DNA of 64,000 bases from Pseudomonadota bacterium (GCA_021323675.1 JAJPKP010000086.1:124001-188000), one strand, 5' to 3'. Numbered from the stretch's first letter, positions 24,964 through 34,658 are shown. Notes: generated by a model not told the origin, from the letters alone. Numbers and translations are program-made.

Positions 24964-25833
24964 TCATCCCGCGAAGCGCGGCTCCGGTTTGCCCTTCACG
25001 CCCAGGCCTCTGATCACGAAGAGGCTGCCACCGTCGGGACCCGGCTCCATTCTGAGCGTCTTTTCTCCAATCGAGGTTGCGTACATCACGTCCAGGTCGT
25101 CGCCACCGAACATCACGCTGGTGACGATCGGAACCGGGACCTCGACGGTTCGCGCAATCGAGCCGTCGGGCCTGAAGCATACGATCTTGCCGCCGCCGGC
25201 GATCACTGACCACAGATTGCCTTGCGCATCGACAGTCGCGCCGTCGGGCACTCCGCCCATTCCTTTGATTGCTGCGAATTGCCGCTTGTTGGAGACCGTG
25301 CCGGTCGCGAGATCGTAGTCGTAAGCCCAGATGATCCTGCTCACGCTGTCAGAACAGTAGAAGATGCGATTGTCCGGGCTGAAGCACGGACCGTTCGTGC
25401 ATCCGATCGCAGGCTCGATCACACTGCACTTTAGCGACGCATCCAGGCTGAAGACGGAACCGGCGGGTCCGGCGAATTTCGAGTCCAGGGTCCCCGCGAC
25501 AAAGCGCCCCCGAGCGTCGGTCTTGCCGTCATTGAAGGTCGTCCCCGGCTTCGCCACCGGACCGTTGATCTGTTTGGCCTCGCCCGACTCGAAGTCGAAG
25601 AAGTAGAAGCCGTCTTCCAGCGCCAGGACGGCGCCGCCCTTCTCGCGCAGGGCGAACGACCCGATCGGCTTGGGCATCTTCCACGACCTCACAGCGCCCG
25701 TTCGCGGATCGAGGCGATACAACTCCGGCGCCCGGCCGTCGATCCAGTACAGAGCCCGTTCGGCGACGTCCCACACGGGACCTTCACCAAGCCTGTTTTT
25801 GACCCCGCTGATTTTTTCGATTGTGATCGCCAT
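24964..25833 (-). CDS. SMP-30/gluconolactonase-family protein
   Basis: 289 residues, six-bladed beta-propeller. Metal-site motifs of the family are present: LGEGPVWD (Glu near residue 17), FNDGKTDARGRFVAGT and GVPDGATVDAQGNLW (Asp). The family hydrolyses lactones with a divalent metal. No signal peptide, so it is cytoplasmic. It is convergent with the SDR gene and divergent from the amidohydrolase at 26028. A lactone intermediate of the surrounding catabolic genes is a reasonable but unproven substrate. Confidence 0.88.
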   Translation of the reverse strand: MAITIEKISGVKNRLGEGPVWDVAERALYWIDGRAPELYRLDPRTGAVRSWKMPKPIGSFALREKGGAVLALEDGFYFFDFESGEAKQINGPVAKPGTTFNDGKTDARGRFVAGTLDSKFAGPAGSVFSLDASLKCSVIEPAIGCTNGPCFSPDNRIFYCSDSVSRIIWAYDYDLATGTVSNKRQFAAIKGMGGVPDGATVDAQGNLWSVIAGGGKIVCFRPDGSIARTVEVPVPIVTSVMFGGDDLDVMYATSIGEKTLRMEPGPDGGSLFVIRGLGVKGKPEPRFAG

Positions 25834-26027
25834 CGGTGGCCACCTCGCGTTTGTAGGCGCCGGCCGGATCGCCTGAACCGCCCCGTCCGGCGACGCACGT
25901 TATCATGGACAGTTTAATATCGTGCGCCTAGAATCCCGACCAGCGGAATCGTCAGGTTCTGTTCGCCGTTCTTTTTCATGGAAGCGGGTCCGGCCCGCCG
26001 CCCTTCGGCGCTTATAGAGGGAATGCC

Positions 26028-27218
26028 ATGAGCAAATACACGATCATCGACGCAGACACCCATGTGACGGAGACGCCCGATTTGTGGACCAGCCGCGCGC
26101 CGGCTTCAATCCGCGATCGCGTGCCGCATGTCGTGACGGATCCAGATGGAACCCAGCGATGGCGGATGGGCGAGGGCAAGCCGATGGCCAATGTCGGCAT
26201 GACCGCGACCGCCGGCGTTGGCAGCTTCAAGCATCCGCCGAAGCGTTACGAGCAGATGCATCCCGCGGCCTACGATGCCAGGGAACGTCTGAAGTACATG
26301 GACCAGATGGGAATTTGGGCGATGGTGATGTACCCGAACGTGGGAGGTTTCGGCGCTCAGCAGTTCCTCAAGCTCAACGACCCGGAACTGATGCTCGCCT
26401 GTGTCCGGATCTACAACGATTGGCAGACCGAATGGGCATCCGCGGACTCGCGCCGGCTGTTGCCGATCACCTCGATCCCCTTCTGGGACGTCGATGCGGC
26501 AGTCGAAGAAGTCCGTCGATGCGCCGCAATGGGCCACAAGGGAATTCTGTTCACCGGAGAACCGCAGTATTTCGGAAAGCCCCTGCTCGGCGATCCTCAT
26601 TGGAATCCGCTGTGGGAAGTCGCCGTCGATCTCGATCTGCCCATCAGCTTTCACATCGGATCGGGCGACATGGCTGAAGGACTCGCGAAGAAGCGGGTAG
26701 TGACCTACGGAAAGATGGCGGCATTCACGGAACTGGCGGTCGATATCTTCCTGCAGAATGCGCTCCAGTTGAACGACCTGCTGATGTCCGGGGTGCTGGT
26801 GCGCTATCCGAAGATAAAATTTGTGTCGGTCGAAAGCGGCATCGGATGGATTCCGTTCGTGCTCGAGGCGATGGATTACCAGTTCAAGGGCAACAGCGTT
26901 ACCGAAGAGCATCCGGAATTCGACCTGCTTCCTTCCGAATATTTCGCGCGAAACGTGTATGCCTGCTACTGGTTCGAGCAGACCGCGCCGCGCCGCCTGA
27001 TCGACAAGATCGGAGTGGACAACATCCTGTTCGAAACCGACTTCCCTCATCCCACTTCTCTATACGGCGACGAAGTCCATGCCCGCATCCGAAGCGGCCT
27101 GTCCGACTGCGAGGAATCGATTCGGCGCAAGATCCTGTGGGAAAACGCGCAGAAGCTCTACAAGGTTGTCGGTCCCGCCCCGGCCGACGAAGCGAAGCTC
27201 GATGCGGCCGGAGCATAG
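26028..27218 (+). CDS. PF04909 (ACMSD-like) amidohydrolase
   Basis: 396 residues. Metal-site residues appear as Asp10-x-His12 (DADTHVTETPDLW), His in LPISFHIGSGD, the strand YPKIKFVSVESGIGWIPF and Asp in FETDFPHPTSLYGD. This DxDTHxxE start is shared with a large set of uncharacterised amidohydrolases in soil bacteria. Its reaction is unknown; decarboxylation or C-C/C-N hydrolysis of a ring-derived acid is typical of the fold. A GAGGGA ribosome site precedes the ATG. The GST gene follows after 23 bp, so they form an operon. Confidence 0.88.
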   Translation: MSKYTIIDADTHVTETPDLWTSRAPASIRDRVPHVVTDPDGTQRWRMGEGKPMANVGMTATAGVGSFKHPPKRYEQMHPAAYDARERLKYMDQMGIWAMVMYPNVGGFGAQQFLKLNDPELMLACVRIYNDWQTEWASADSRRLLPITSIPFWDVDAAVEEVRRCAAMGHKGILFTGEPQYFGKPLLGDPHWNPLWEVAVDLDLPISFHIGSGDMAEGLAKKRVVTYGKMAAFTELAVDIFLQNALQLNDLLMSGVLVRYPKIKFVSVESGIGWIPFVLEAMDYQFKGNSVTEEHPEFDLLPSEYFARNVYACYWFEQTAPRRLIDKIGVDNILFETDFPHPTSLYGDEVHARIRSGLSDCEESIRRKILWENAQKLYKVVGPAPADEAKLDAAGA

Positions 27219-27241
27219 CAGCGCGATGGAGTAAAAAGCCG

Positions 27242-27979
27242 ATGATTGATTTGTATTACTGGCCGACCCCGAACGGCAAAAAGGTGACAATCCTGCTCGA
27301 AGAAGCGGGCATCCCCTACACAATCAAGCCGGTCAACATCATGCGCGGCGATCAGCTCACGCCGGAGTTTCTGAAGATATCGCCAAACGGCAGGATGCCG
27401 GCGATTGTCGATCATGAACCCGCGGATGGCGGAGCGCCGATCACCATCTTCGAGTCCGGCGCCATCATGGAGTACCTCGGCGAGAAATGCGGCAAGTTCT
27501 TTCCGCAAGCTCCGCGCCAAAAGGCCGAAGTCGTCCAATGGCTTTACTGGCAGATGGCGAATCAGGGCCCCAAGATGGGCGAGCAGGGTCATTTTCGCCG
27601 CGCTTCGCAGAATCCCAAGAACGGCGATCAATCCTACGCCCTGCTGCGTTTCGACAACGAGGTTCACCGCATCTACGGTGTGCTGAACCTCGGCCTGCAC
27701 AAGAAGCAATATTTGGCCGCGGGCCAGTACACGATCGCCGACATGATTTGCTATCCGTGGGCGACCACCTGGCAAAACCGCGATATCAACCTCGACGAAT
27801 TTCCCAACGTCAAGCGCTGGCTCGATGCAATTGGCGCCCGGCCCGCGGTGAAGAAGGCGATGGCGGCGGGGCCGGAATATCGCGAGGACCCCGCAACCGT
27901 TACGCCGGAAGAGCAGGCGCGCCGCGCCAAACTGCTGACCCATCAGCGCGCCCAGCCAGTCCCCACGCAATGGGGATAA
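27242..27979 (+). CDS. Nu-class glutathione S-transferase (YfcG/YghU-like)
   Basis: 245 residues. Thioredoxin-like N-terminal domain: WPTPNGKKVTILLEEAGIPY, where the TPN triad provides the active-site Thr of the YfcG/YghU group, then SPNGRMPAIVD (cis-Pro) and FESGAIMEYL (GSH-binding ES). An all-helical C-terminal domain follows, with YTIADMICYPW. These proteins act as glutathione-dependent disulfide reductases or conjugating enzymes. It is the second gene of an amidohydrolase-GST operon, which suggests detoxification or GSH-dependent handling of the amidohydrolase substrate. A long frame overlaps it upstream, but the ATG at 27242 begins the conserved domain. Confidence 0.9.
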   Translation: MIDLYYWPTPNGKKVTILLEEAGIPYTIKPVNIMRGDQLTPEFLKISPNGRMPAIVDHEPADGGAPITIFESGAIMEYLGEKCGKFFPQAPRQKAEVVQWLYWQMANQGPKMGEQGHFRRASQNPKNGDQSYALLRFDNEVHRIYGVLNLGLHKKQYLAAGQYTIADMICYPWATTWQNRDINLDEFPNVKRWLDAIGARPAVKKAMAAGPEYREDPATVTPEEQARRAKLLTHQRAQPVPTQWG

Positions 27980-28133
27980 ATCTGGCCCATCGACGCCGCA
28001 GTGTCCGGCGGCTATAGAGGATGGGGTAATAGAGGCGCGCATTGCTCGCGAATGGCGCGCGACGCAGGCGGGGAATCTCTGCCTGCGTTCGCGGCGAATT
28101 CGTAATCCATCGGCGCAAGCCTCCTTGCCCACC

Positions 28134-29324
28134 ATGCGAGACCAAACGATGGCCTCCCGATCTTCCTTGTCGTTTCCGCTTACACTGGCGATGTCTCTTC
28201 TGCTGGCGACAATTTGCGTACGGGCGAAACCGGCGCTGGCGAAAAGTAAAAAAAGTTTGTCGATCGGTCTCGAGAGTTTCGCCAACGGATTCCAAAGTCC
28301 GGTCGACCTTCAAATGCCCGATGATGGAACGGGCAGGTTCTTCGTCGTCGAGCAGGCGGGCACCATCCGGATCGTCGAGAATGGTACCGTGCTGGCGCAG
28401 AATTTCCTCGATATCCAGAGCAAGGTCACTTCCGGCGGCGAATTGGGATTGCTCGGAATGGCGTTCCATCCGGGCTTTGCCAACGATCCGCGGTTCTTCG
28501 TCAATTACACGCGCACGGTGAACGGCAACCAGATCCAGTCCGTCATCGCGCAGTACCGCGTTTCATCTTCCGATCCCAATGCGGCCGACCCCGCCAGCGA
28601 AACTATCCTGCTCACCGTCGACCAGCCCTTTACGAATCATAAGGCGGGACAACTCGCGTTCGGCCCCGACGGATTTCTGTACTTCGGCCTGGGTGACGGC
28701 GGCAGCGGGGGCGATCCGCTGGGCAACGGACAAAACGTCCAGACCCTGCTCGGCAAGATGATGAGGATCGACGTCAATCATACCGACCCGGGATTGCAGT
28801 ACGCGGTTCCGCCGGACAATCCGTTTGTCTCGAGCAATACGGCATTGCACGAGATCTGGGCCTATGGATTTCGCAATCCATGGCGATTCTCCTTCGAACG
28901 CGGCACCGGCCGCCTGTTCTGCGCCGACGTCGGACAGGATCGATATGAAGAAGTGGATCTGGTTCGAAAGGGCGGCAACTACGGCTGGAACGTGATGGAA
29001 GGCAAGCACTGTTTCGATCCGATAAAGAAGTGCAACCGCAAGGGGAAAATCCTTCCCATCGTTGAGTACAATCACAGCGTGGGAGAAGCAGTAATCGGCG
29101 GTTATGTTTACAAGGGCAGTTCGATCCCGGCCCTTTCCGGCAAATATATTTTCGGCGATTTCGTCAGTGGCGCTATCTGGTACCTGCTCGAATCCGCCGG
29201 AAAGTTCGTACGCAAACCGCTGCTGAACAGCGGACTAGCCATCAGCGCCTTCGGACAGGATACCGCGGGTGAGGTGTACGTGGTCGATTACGGCGGTACC
29301 GTGTTCAAACTGGCGCCGAAGTAA
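28134..29324 (+). CDS. PQQ-dependent sugar/aldose dehydrogenase-like protein, secreted
   Basis: About 396 residues. A cleavable signal peptide (hydrophobic FPLTLAMSLLLATICV, cleavage probably after KPALA) is followed by a soluble glucose/sorbosone dehydrogenase propeller: RFFVVEQAGTIRIV, GGELGLLGMAFHPGF, FGPDGFLYFGLGDGGSGGD, WAYGFRNPWRFSFER and DVGQDRYEEVD. The enzymes oxidise sugars or other alcohols in the periplasm, usually with PQQ and a cytochrome acceptor. ATG 28134 and 28149 are both possible starts; the longer frame uses a TTG. A secreted cytochrome c gene follows downstream, a natural electron acceptor. Confidence 0.87.
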   Translation: MRDQTMASRSSLSFPLTLAMSLLLATICVRAKPALAKSKKSLSIGLESFANGFQSPVDLQMPDDGTGRFFVVEQAGTIRIVENGTVLAQNFLDIQSKVTSGGELGLLGMAFHPGFANDPRFFVNYTRTVNGNQIQSVIAQYRVSSSDPNAADPASETILLTVDQPFTNHKAGQLAFGPDGFLYFGLGDGGSGGDPLGNGQNVQTLLGKMMRIDVNHTDPGLQYAVPPDNPFVSSNTALHEIWAYGFRNPWRFSFERGTGRLFCADVGQDRYEEVDLVRKGGNYGWNVMEGKHCFDPIKKCNRKGKILPIVEYNHSVGEAVIGGYVYKGSSIPALSGKYIFGDFVSGAIWYLLESAGKFVRKPLLNSGLAISAFGQDTAGEVYVVDYGGTVFKLAPK

Positions 29325-29504
29325 GTTATCGGCGCGCCAAGCTGGGCCTTAATTCGCCTTCTCGTCCCGATGCGGCTTCTCGGTTGCGACATACGCGATC
29401 GCGAGATTTGATAGTCGCATAGCGCTGCCTCGTATCCTGGCCTCTGCTTCGCCACGCGTCCTCGAAACAGGAGCGGGAACGCCACCAGGGAGGAGGATCT
29501 CAAG

Positions 29505-29924
29505 ATGAACAAACCCGGTCTCGTGCGCGCCCTTGTAACCGTTGCTTTCGCAATAGTGATCGGCACCGCAAGTGCGGCCGCTGCCGAGGAACAAGCTTCC
29601 AAGGGAGTGCTTGAAGACGGGCGCAGCGCCTACATGAGCCTGTGCGCAAGCTGTCATGGCGAATCGGGCAAAGGTGACGGCCCGATGGCGGCGGAGTTGA
29701 GCACTAAGCCCATCGACCTGACCCAGATTGCTCGTCAGAACAAAGGCACCTTCCCCTTCTGGCATGTCTTCGACACGATCGATGGCCGCACGATTCTGCG
29801 CGCCCACGGCGGTCCGGAAATGCCGGTATGGGGCAGCAGATCGGAAGCGCTGTACGGCAGATTTCCAACGCGCGAGTGGATGCTCGCGGTGACGTTTTAC
29901 ATCCAATCAATCCAGGAAAAGTAG
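29505..29924 (+). CDS. Secreted monohaem cytochrome c
   Basis: 139 residues. Signal peptide with hydrophobic core LVTVAFAIVIGTASAAAA, mature start near residue 28. One haem site CASCH (Cys47, Cys50, His51) in CASCHGESGKGDGPMA, and a probable distal ligand Met106 (GGPEMPVWG). This is a small class I type cytochrome of about 12 kDa after processing. It has an excellent ribosome site (GGGAGGAGG, seven bases before the ATG). Between a periplasmic sugar dehydrogenase and a copper nitrite reductase-like gene, it is a good candidate shuttle between them. Confidence 0.92.
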   Translation: MNKPGLVRALVTVAFAIVIGTASAAAAEEQASKGVLEDGRSAYMSLCASCHGESGKGDGPMAAELSTKPIDLTQIARQNKGTFPFWHVFDTIDGRTILRAHGGPEMPVWGSRSEALYGRFPTREWMLAVTFYIQSIQEK

Positions 29925-30170
29925 GCCCGTCCACTCGCCGCAACAAGGTTGATTTTCGCTTCGCGCTACTCTTCCGGGCGAGTGTATCCTATGGAACCAC
30001 GCTTGATTCCTCTTGTCTGTCGGGCGGACGCCTGACGGCCATTTTACCCGCGACATCCAAGCACTTTTCCCCCTCTGCGCGTCTCCTTCCTGACGGACGG
30101 CTGATGGCATGGAGCTTGCGCCTGGTGGCCTTGCGGATGCGCCATTGTCGCATACTGAAAGGCCACGAAC

Positions 30171-31133
30171 ATGAAATCACCCGGAGGCCGCTTCTTCTTT
30201 CTCAACACATTGCTCGTCGCGATCGCATTCGGTGAGTGTATCGGACCTTCCAGTCGGGCGTTCGCCGAAGCCGCGGCGTCTGCTGAGAAGACTCCCGCTT
30301 ATCTGGAAGTCAAGGGACAGCGCGCAACCTGCGCCGCCGGCTCGCACAAAACCTTCAACCTCGAGATGAAGGAAAACAAGGTTCGCCTCAGCGACGATAT
30401 CGAGACCGTCGCATGGACGTTCAACGGCACCGTCCCGGGACCCGTCCTGGAGGCCTGCGTGGGCGACACGGTGACCATCATGCTCACCAACCACGGCAGC
30501 ATGGCGCACGGACTCGATACTCATGCGTTCAGAATCGATGCGAAAAAGTTCGGCCCGGTCGAACCTGGCGGAACTCTGAAAATCGAAGGCCGCACGATGA
30601 CGCCCGGCGTATTCATGTATCATTGCGCGAACGGCGAGATGACCGATCAGCACATCAAGATGAGCATGTCGGGCGCGATGATCGTTTACCCGAATCCTTC
30701 CGATGTCGCCTATCAACCCGCCAGAGAGTTGGTGGTCGTGCAGGGTTCCGCGTTCGGCGAACCTGACAGCAAGGGCCAGATCCAGCCGGACTCGCACAAG
30801 ATGGAATCGAACTCGGCCAGCTTCTACTTCTATAACGGCCGGCTGGACCACAAACCGATCAGCGTGAAAGCGGGCGAGCGGGTGCGCCTGTACTTCGTCA
30901 ATACCAGCCCCTACGTCTCATCAGTCCATGTAATCGGCACGATCCTCGACGTGGCGCACGCAAGCGGAAATCCGAAAAATGCGGTCTACAGCGTGCAGAC
31001 CTTCGGCGTGGAAGACGGCAATGGCGCGATGATCGAATTTACGGTGCCCGAAGCGGGAAGCTACATGCTCGTCGATCACGATCATCTGGCGTATATGCCT
31101 ACAGGTTTCGTTCTGCCTTTCGCCGCGCAATGA
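30171..31133 (+). CDS. nirK: NirK-like copper nitrite reductase (two-domain multicopper oxidase), secreted
   Basis: 320 residues with a signal peptide ending near SSRAFA. Two cupredoxin domains. Type 1 copper ligands: His113, Cys152, His161, Met166. Type 2 ligands: His118, His151 and, from the second domain, His303 or His305. Catalytic residues: Asp116, His253, with Ile255 after it. Every spacing in the first domain copper sites (H-x2-D-x1-H, HC, C-x8-H, H-x4-M) equals that of well-studied NirK. It should reduce nitrite to NO in the periplasm as a trimer. The protein is somewhat shorter than usual between Met166 and His253. The NnrS gene follows. Function is inferred from residues only. Confidence 0.82.
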   Translation: MKSPGGRFFFLNTLLVAIAFGECIGPSSRAFAEAAASAEKTPAYLEVKGQRATCAAGSHKTFNLEMKENKVRLSDDIETVAWTFNGTVPGPVLEACVGDTVTIMLTNHGSMAHGLDTHAFRIDAKKFGPVEPGGTLKIEGRTMTPGVFMYHCANGEMTDQHIKMSMSGAMIVYPNPSDVAYQPARELVVVQGSAFGEPDSKGQIQPDSHKMESNSASFYFYNGRLDHKPISVKAGERVRLYFVNTSPYVSSVHVIGTILDVAHASGNPKNAVYSVQTFGVEDGNGAMIEFTVPEAGSYMLVDHDHLAYMPTGFVLPFAAQ

Positions 31134-31214
31134 ACGCACACAAGCGCGATGCTTGCATGGCGGGGCGGCGCGAGGGACTTATCAGACAGGCAGGTCCGCG
31201 CATCGTAGTCTCGT

Positions 31215-31249
31215 CCGCGCTGCTTGCGGCAGAGCTGCCGCGAGCGCGG
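31215..31249. terminator. Strong GC-rich hairpin after the NirK-like gene
   Basis: The sequence 31215-31249 folds on itself: CCGCGCT at the left pairs with the GCGCGG side at the right, and TTGCGGCAG pairs with CTGCCGCGA, with a very short loop. It lies 82 bp after the nirK-like stop and 58 bp before nnrS. There is no T-run, so it could equally be a transcript-stabilising structure or a processing site. Confidence 0.35.
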
Positions 31250-31306
31250 TGACGCATCGATAGCGCCGCGCATCTTCCTTTAACGCGTTATTCGCTTGCG
31301 ACCTCG

Positions 31307-32488
31307 ATGGCCACAACACCACATCCTGAATTCGCTGCCGGACTCGGCATTTCGCGATGGCGAATCGAACCGTTTCGGCTGTTTTTTCCGCTTGGCGTTC
31401 TGTTTGCCTGGATCGGCGTGGGCCATTGGCTCACGTATGCGACCGGCGTAACCGCCACTTACTCCTGCAAGTCTCACGCGCTGGTCCAGATCCAGGCGTT
31501 CCTGATGTCGTTTGCGGCGGGCTTTCTTCTCACCGCCGTGCCGCGCCGGACTCGGACTGCGCCGCCGAGTGCCGCGGAGATGATCGCGATGGCGGCCGCG
31601 CTTATCGTCACATCAATCGCGGCGATGGCCGAGAGATGGTTTGTCAGCGAGCTGGCCTATTTCTGCGTATTTCTGATTCTTGCCCAATTTGCGATTCGGC
31701 GCTTCGCCGGACGCGCCGCGGGGCGTCGCCCGCCGGCAGCTTTCGTGCTCGTGCCGATAGCCGCCGTGCATGGCCTGGTGGGCGCCGCGATGGTGGCAGC
31801 AGCGGAGGTTCAGAACTCCCCGGCATGGACGGAACATCTTGGAATGCTCCTAATCACGCAGGGAGTGTTTCTCTGCCTCACCGTCGGTGTCGGCGGCCTG
31901 ATTCTTCCGCTGATGAGTGGAACTCCGCCTCCGGCCGATCTCGGCTCTTCGCCGCGCGAGCTATGGAAGGCGGCTGCCTATGGAGCGGCGGGAGCTGCGA
32001 TCTTCGCGAGCTTCATCTTTGAGCAGGCTGGCTCGACGCAAATCGCTCCTTTGTTGCGCGCAATCGTGGTCGCGGTCGGCCTCGGGTTCGGCGGCAACGC
32101 GTGGCGGCCGCCTGGCAGGACAGGAGTGCATCGCAAGCTGGTGTGGATTTCGGCGTGGATGATTCCGGTTGGGCTTGCCATTTCGGCGCTCTACCCAGAC
32201 TATCGCGTGCCTGCCTTGCACATCCTGTTTATCGGCGGCTTCGGTCTGATGGCCTTCGGGGTCGCAACCCACGTATCGCTGTCTCATCTGGAGATGCCGC
32301 GCGCCGCCTCCGGCCGGCCGCTCGCGATCATCCTAATGGGCGCTGCCTTTTTGCTGGCCTTGTTCATCCGGTTTACCGCCGACGCTAGCGACACCTATTT
32401 CCAGCATCTCGGATGGGCCTCGGCGGTGTGGATTCTGGGCTCTGCCGCATGGCTGCTTTACCTGGGACCAAAGCTGCTGCGACGCTGA
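31307..32488 (+). CDS. nnrS: NnrS-family haem/copper membrane protein
   Basis: 393 residues with about twelve hydrophobic segments. NnrS features: EPFRLFFPLGVLFAWIG at the start, SHALVQIQAFLMSFAAGFLLTAVP (the conserved H...GF..GFLLTAVP region), and ALHILFIGGFGLMAFGVATHVSLSH near the C-terminus (conserved HxL..G..G.M...V..RVSLxH). NnrS proteins are inner-membrane haem- and copper-containing proteins linked to nitrosative stress and denitrification. Placement directly after a NirK-like gene supports a shared nitrogen-oxide theme. No FNR/NNR box was recognised upstream. Confidence 0.87.
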   Translation: MATTPHPEFAAGLGISRWRIEPFRLFFPLGVLFAWIGVGHWLTYATGVTATYSCKSHALVQIQAFLMSFAAGFLLTAVPRRTRTAPPSAAEMIAMAAALIVTSIAAMAERWFVSELAYFCVFLILAQFAIRRFAGRAAGRRPPAAFVLVPIAAVHGLVGAAMVAAAEVQNSPAWTEHLGMLLITQGVFLCLTVGVGGLILPLMSGTPPPADLGSSPRELWKAAAYGAAGAAIFASFIFEQAGSTQIAPLLRAIVVAVGLGFGGNAWRPPGRTGVHRKLVWISAWMIPVGLAISALYPDYRVPALHILFIGGFGLMAFGVATHVSLSHLEMPRAASGRPLAIILMGAAFLLALFIRFTADASDTYFQHLGWASAVWILGSAAWLLYLGPKLLRR

Positions 32489-32593
32489 CTTCGGGCTTGA
32501 ACTCAAACGCATCGATGCCTCGGCTGATTGCCGCGCTCGGCCAATTCGTGGCATTAGAAAAATCGCGCTCTCTGCCGATCAGGAGTGTCGAGC

Positions 32594-33760
32594 ATGGACA
32601 ACCTGCCCCTTCAAAGAGTTCCAATCGTTGATTACGGGTCCGCCCAGTCCGCGATGGAGCGTTATCGCAGGGAAGGCGAGGAACGCGCGATGCGGCTGGG
32701 CAACCGCGGCCCGCTTCGGCTCGGCCGCGACGGCAAGCCGGACCCTGCGATCCTGGAGGCGTACTCGCGCTGCGGATTCTATGTCTTCGAACGGTTGCTC
32801 CGCGACGAAGAACTGAAGGACATCGAGCGCGACGTGGCGGAGATGCTCGAGCGGGCGCCGGTGACAAAGGGTTCCAAACTCGATCGTCATGGGCGACCCG
32901 CACTCGGAGCGGACTGCAAGGCGCTTAACGTCTCCTGGGTGCGGCCCCTGTCCGATCCCCTCGGCGGCACCTCCTTCGCTCACGGCCGCCATCCGGTGAA
33001 GATGACGGAGCCGGCGCCACCCAGGGAAGCGCCCGAATACGTGGTGCAACTGGTTTTAGGATCGCTTCAGTTCTCGGAAGCGTGCCTCAGGCTCTACGGC
33101 CATCCGCAGTTGCTCGCCGTCGCCGAAGCGATCAACGGCGAGGATTTTACGCCATTCAATGAAGCGGTCTGGATAAAGCAGCCCGGCCTGGGCGGCTCCG
33201 TCGCATGGCATCAGGACGGATGGACGCATTGGGGAAGCCCGGCGCTCGACGAGAACACGCACGGCTTCAACTTCATGGCGCAGCTATACGGCTGCAACGC
33301 GACCAACGGACTTTGGGTCGTCCCCGGCTCGCATCGCATCGGCAAGGCGGACATCAAGTCGATGGTCGAAGCAGCGGGATCCGAGCGCCTGCCCGATGCC
33401 GTGCCGCTCATTTGCGGGCCGGGCGACGTAGTGATCTGCAATCGCCAGGCGGTGCATGGGTCGTTTGCAAACACCTGTGAAGACGTTCGCGTCACCATCA
33501 ACTTCGGATTCCATCGCCGCAAGTCGGTGCTCGGAGTGGCAAGTGGCGGCGTTCACAACGAAGTCGCGGTGTACGACGACCAGCGTATCCGCGAACGCTC
33601 CCGCGTGATCATGTACGCGATCGACGCGCGCAAGCGGCGGTTCCCGGATGAAAAGCCCTACATCTACAGACCGTTCGCCGGACAGGACCACCTCTATAGA
33701 TGGACACCCGAGGCGAAAGCGGGCTTGAAGGACTACAACCTCCTCGACCTCGGGATCTAG
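32594..33760 (+). CDS. Phytanoyl-CoA dioxygenase (PhyH) family oxygenase
   Basis: 388 residues. Fe(II)/2-oxoglutarate oxygenase: HxD at His206-Asp208 (AWHQDGWTHWG), distal His in RQAVHGSFANT and a following Arg (VRVTINF) for the co-substrate. GFYVFERLLRDEEL in the N-terminal part is typical of PhyH. It probably hydroxylates a hydrophobic substrate. AGGAG lies eight bases before ATG 32594, which decides the start over the GTG at 32585. An SDR gene follows in the same direction 145 bp downstream, and both could act on one compound. Confidence 0.87.
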   Translation: MDNLPLQRVPIVDYGSAQSAMERYRREGEERAMRLGNRGPLRLGRDGKPDPAILEAYSRCGFYVFERLLRDEELKDIERDVAEMLERAPVTKGSKLDRHGRPALGADCKALNVSWVRPLSDPLGGTSFAHGRHPVKMTEPAPPREAPEYVVQLVLGSLQFSEACLRLYGHPQLLAVAEAINGEDFTPFNEAVWIKQPGLGGSVAWHQDGWTHWGSPALDENTHGFNFMAQLYGCNATNGLWVVPGSHRIGKADIKSMVEAAGSERLPDAVPLICGPGDVVICNRQAVHGSFANTCEDVRVTINFGFHRRKSVLGVASGGVHNEVAVYDDQRIRERSRVIMYAIDARKRRFPDEKPYIYRPFAGQDHLYRWTPEAKAGLKDYNLLDLGI

Positions 33761-33905
33761 CGTCCTTCAAGCAACCCGACTTCGCGCGTGAACGGCAAAG
33801 GCGCCGCGCCTCGCGGCCATGCCTGTCCATGCACCACTCGCAACAAGGGTGCACAATGTCCTTCGCTCGCCCGTGCGCGAAGCAACCGAAAAGGAGCCGG
33901 ATGAA

Positions 33906-34658
33906 ATGGCACACAAAGTCGCGATCGTCACCGGCGCCGGCAGCGGTATCGGCAAGCATGCGGCGCTCGCGCTGATGCGTGAGGGGTTCGCGGTGGTGTT
34001 CGCGGGACGGCGGCTTGAATTAATCGAGGCGGCCGCCGCGGAGGGCCGCGCAACCGGCGCGCCCGCAATCGCGGTACGAACCGACGTGAGCGATCCGGAG
34101 TCAGTCAAAAATCTGTTTGCGAGGACGCGCGCCGAGTACGGCCGCCTTGACCTTCTGTTCAACAACGCGGGAATCGGAGCGCCGCCGGTGCCGCTCGAGG
34201 ATCTTCCCTACGATCGATGGCGCGCCGTGGTGAATACCAATCTGACCGGCACCTTCCTATGTACGCAGGAGGCTTTCCGCATCATGAAGGCCCAGCAGCC
34301 GCGAGGCGGACGTATCATCAACAACGGATCGATTTCCGCCCAGGTCCCGCGCCCGAATTCAGCTCCTTACACCGCGACAAAACACGCCATCACAGGACTG
34401 ACCAAATCGACTTCGCTTGACGGCCGCAAATACGATATCGCGTGCAGCCAAATCGATATCGGCAACGCCGCGACCGAGATGACGGCGCGGATGGCGCGCG
34501 GCGTCCCGCAGGCATCGGGGGAAATCGCAGTCGAGCCGACTTTCGACGTCGAGCATGTCGCGCGCGCGATCGTTTACATCGCCAAGCTTCCGCTCGATGC
34601 GAACGTCCAGTTCATGACGGTCATGGCCACCAAAATGCCGTTCATCGGGCGCGGCTGA
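33906..34658 (+). CDS. Short-chain dehydrogenase/reductase
   Basis: 250 residues, classical SDR: cofactor motif TGAGSGIG, acidic/Arg determinant FAGRR (suggesting NADP(H)), NNAGIG, Ser in GSISAQVP and YxxxK as YTATK. The substrate cannot be told. ATG 33906 begins the Rossmann strand; AAAGGAG lies about nine bases upstream. It follows the PhyH gene and may oxidise the hydroxylated product. Confidence 0.87.
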   Translation: MAHKVAIVTGAGSGIGKHAALALMREGFAVVFAGRRLELIEAAAAEGRATGAPAIAVRTDVSDPESVKNLFARTRAEYGRLDLLFNNAGIGAPPVPLEDLPYDRWRAVVNTNLTGTFLCTQEAFRIMKAQQPRGGRIINNGSISAQVPRPNSAPYTATKHAITGLTKSTSLDGRKYDIACSQIDIGNAATEMTARMARGVPQASGEIAVEPTFDVEHVARAIVYIAKLPLDANVQFMTVMATKMPFIGRG

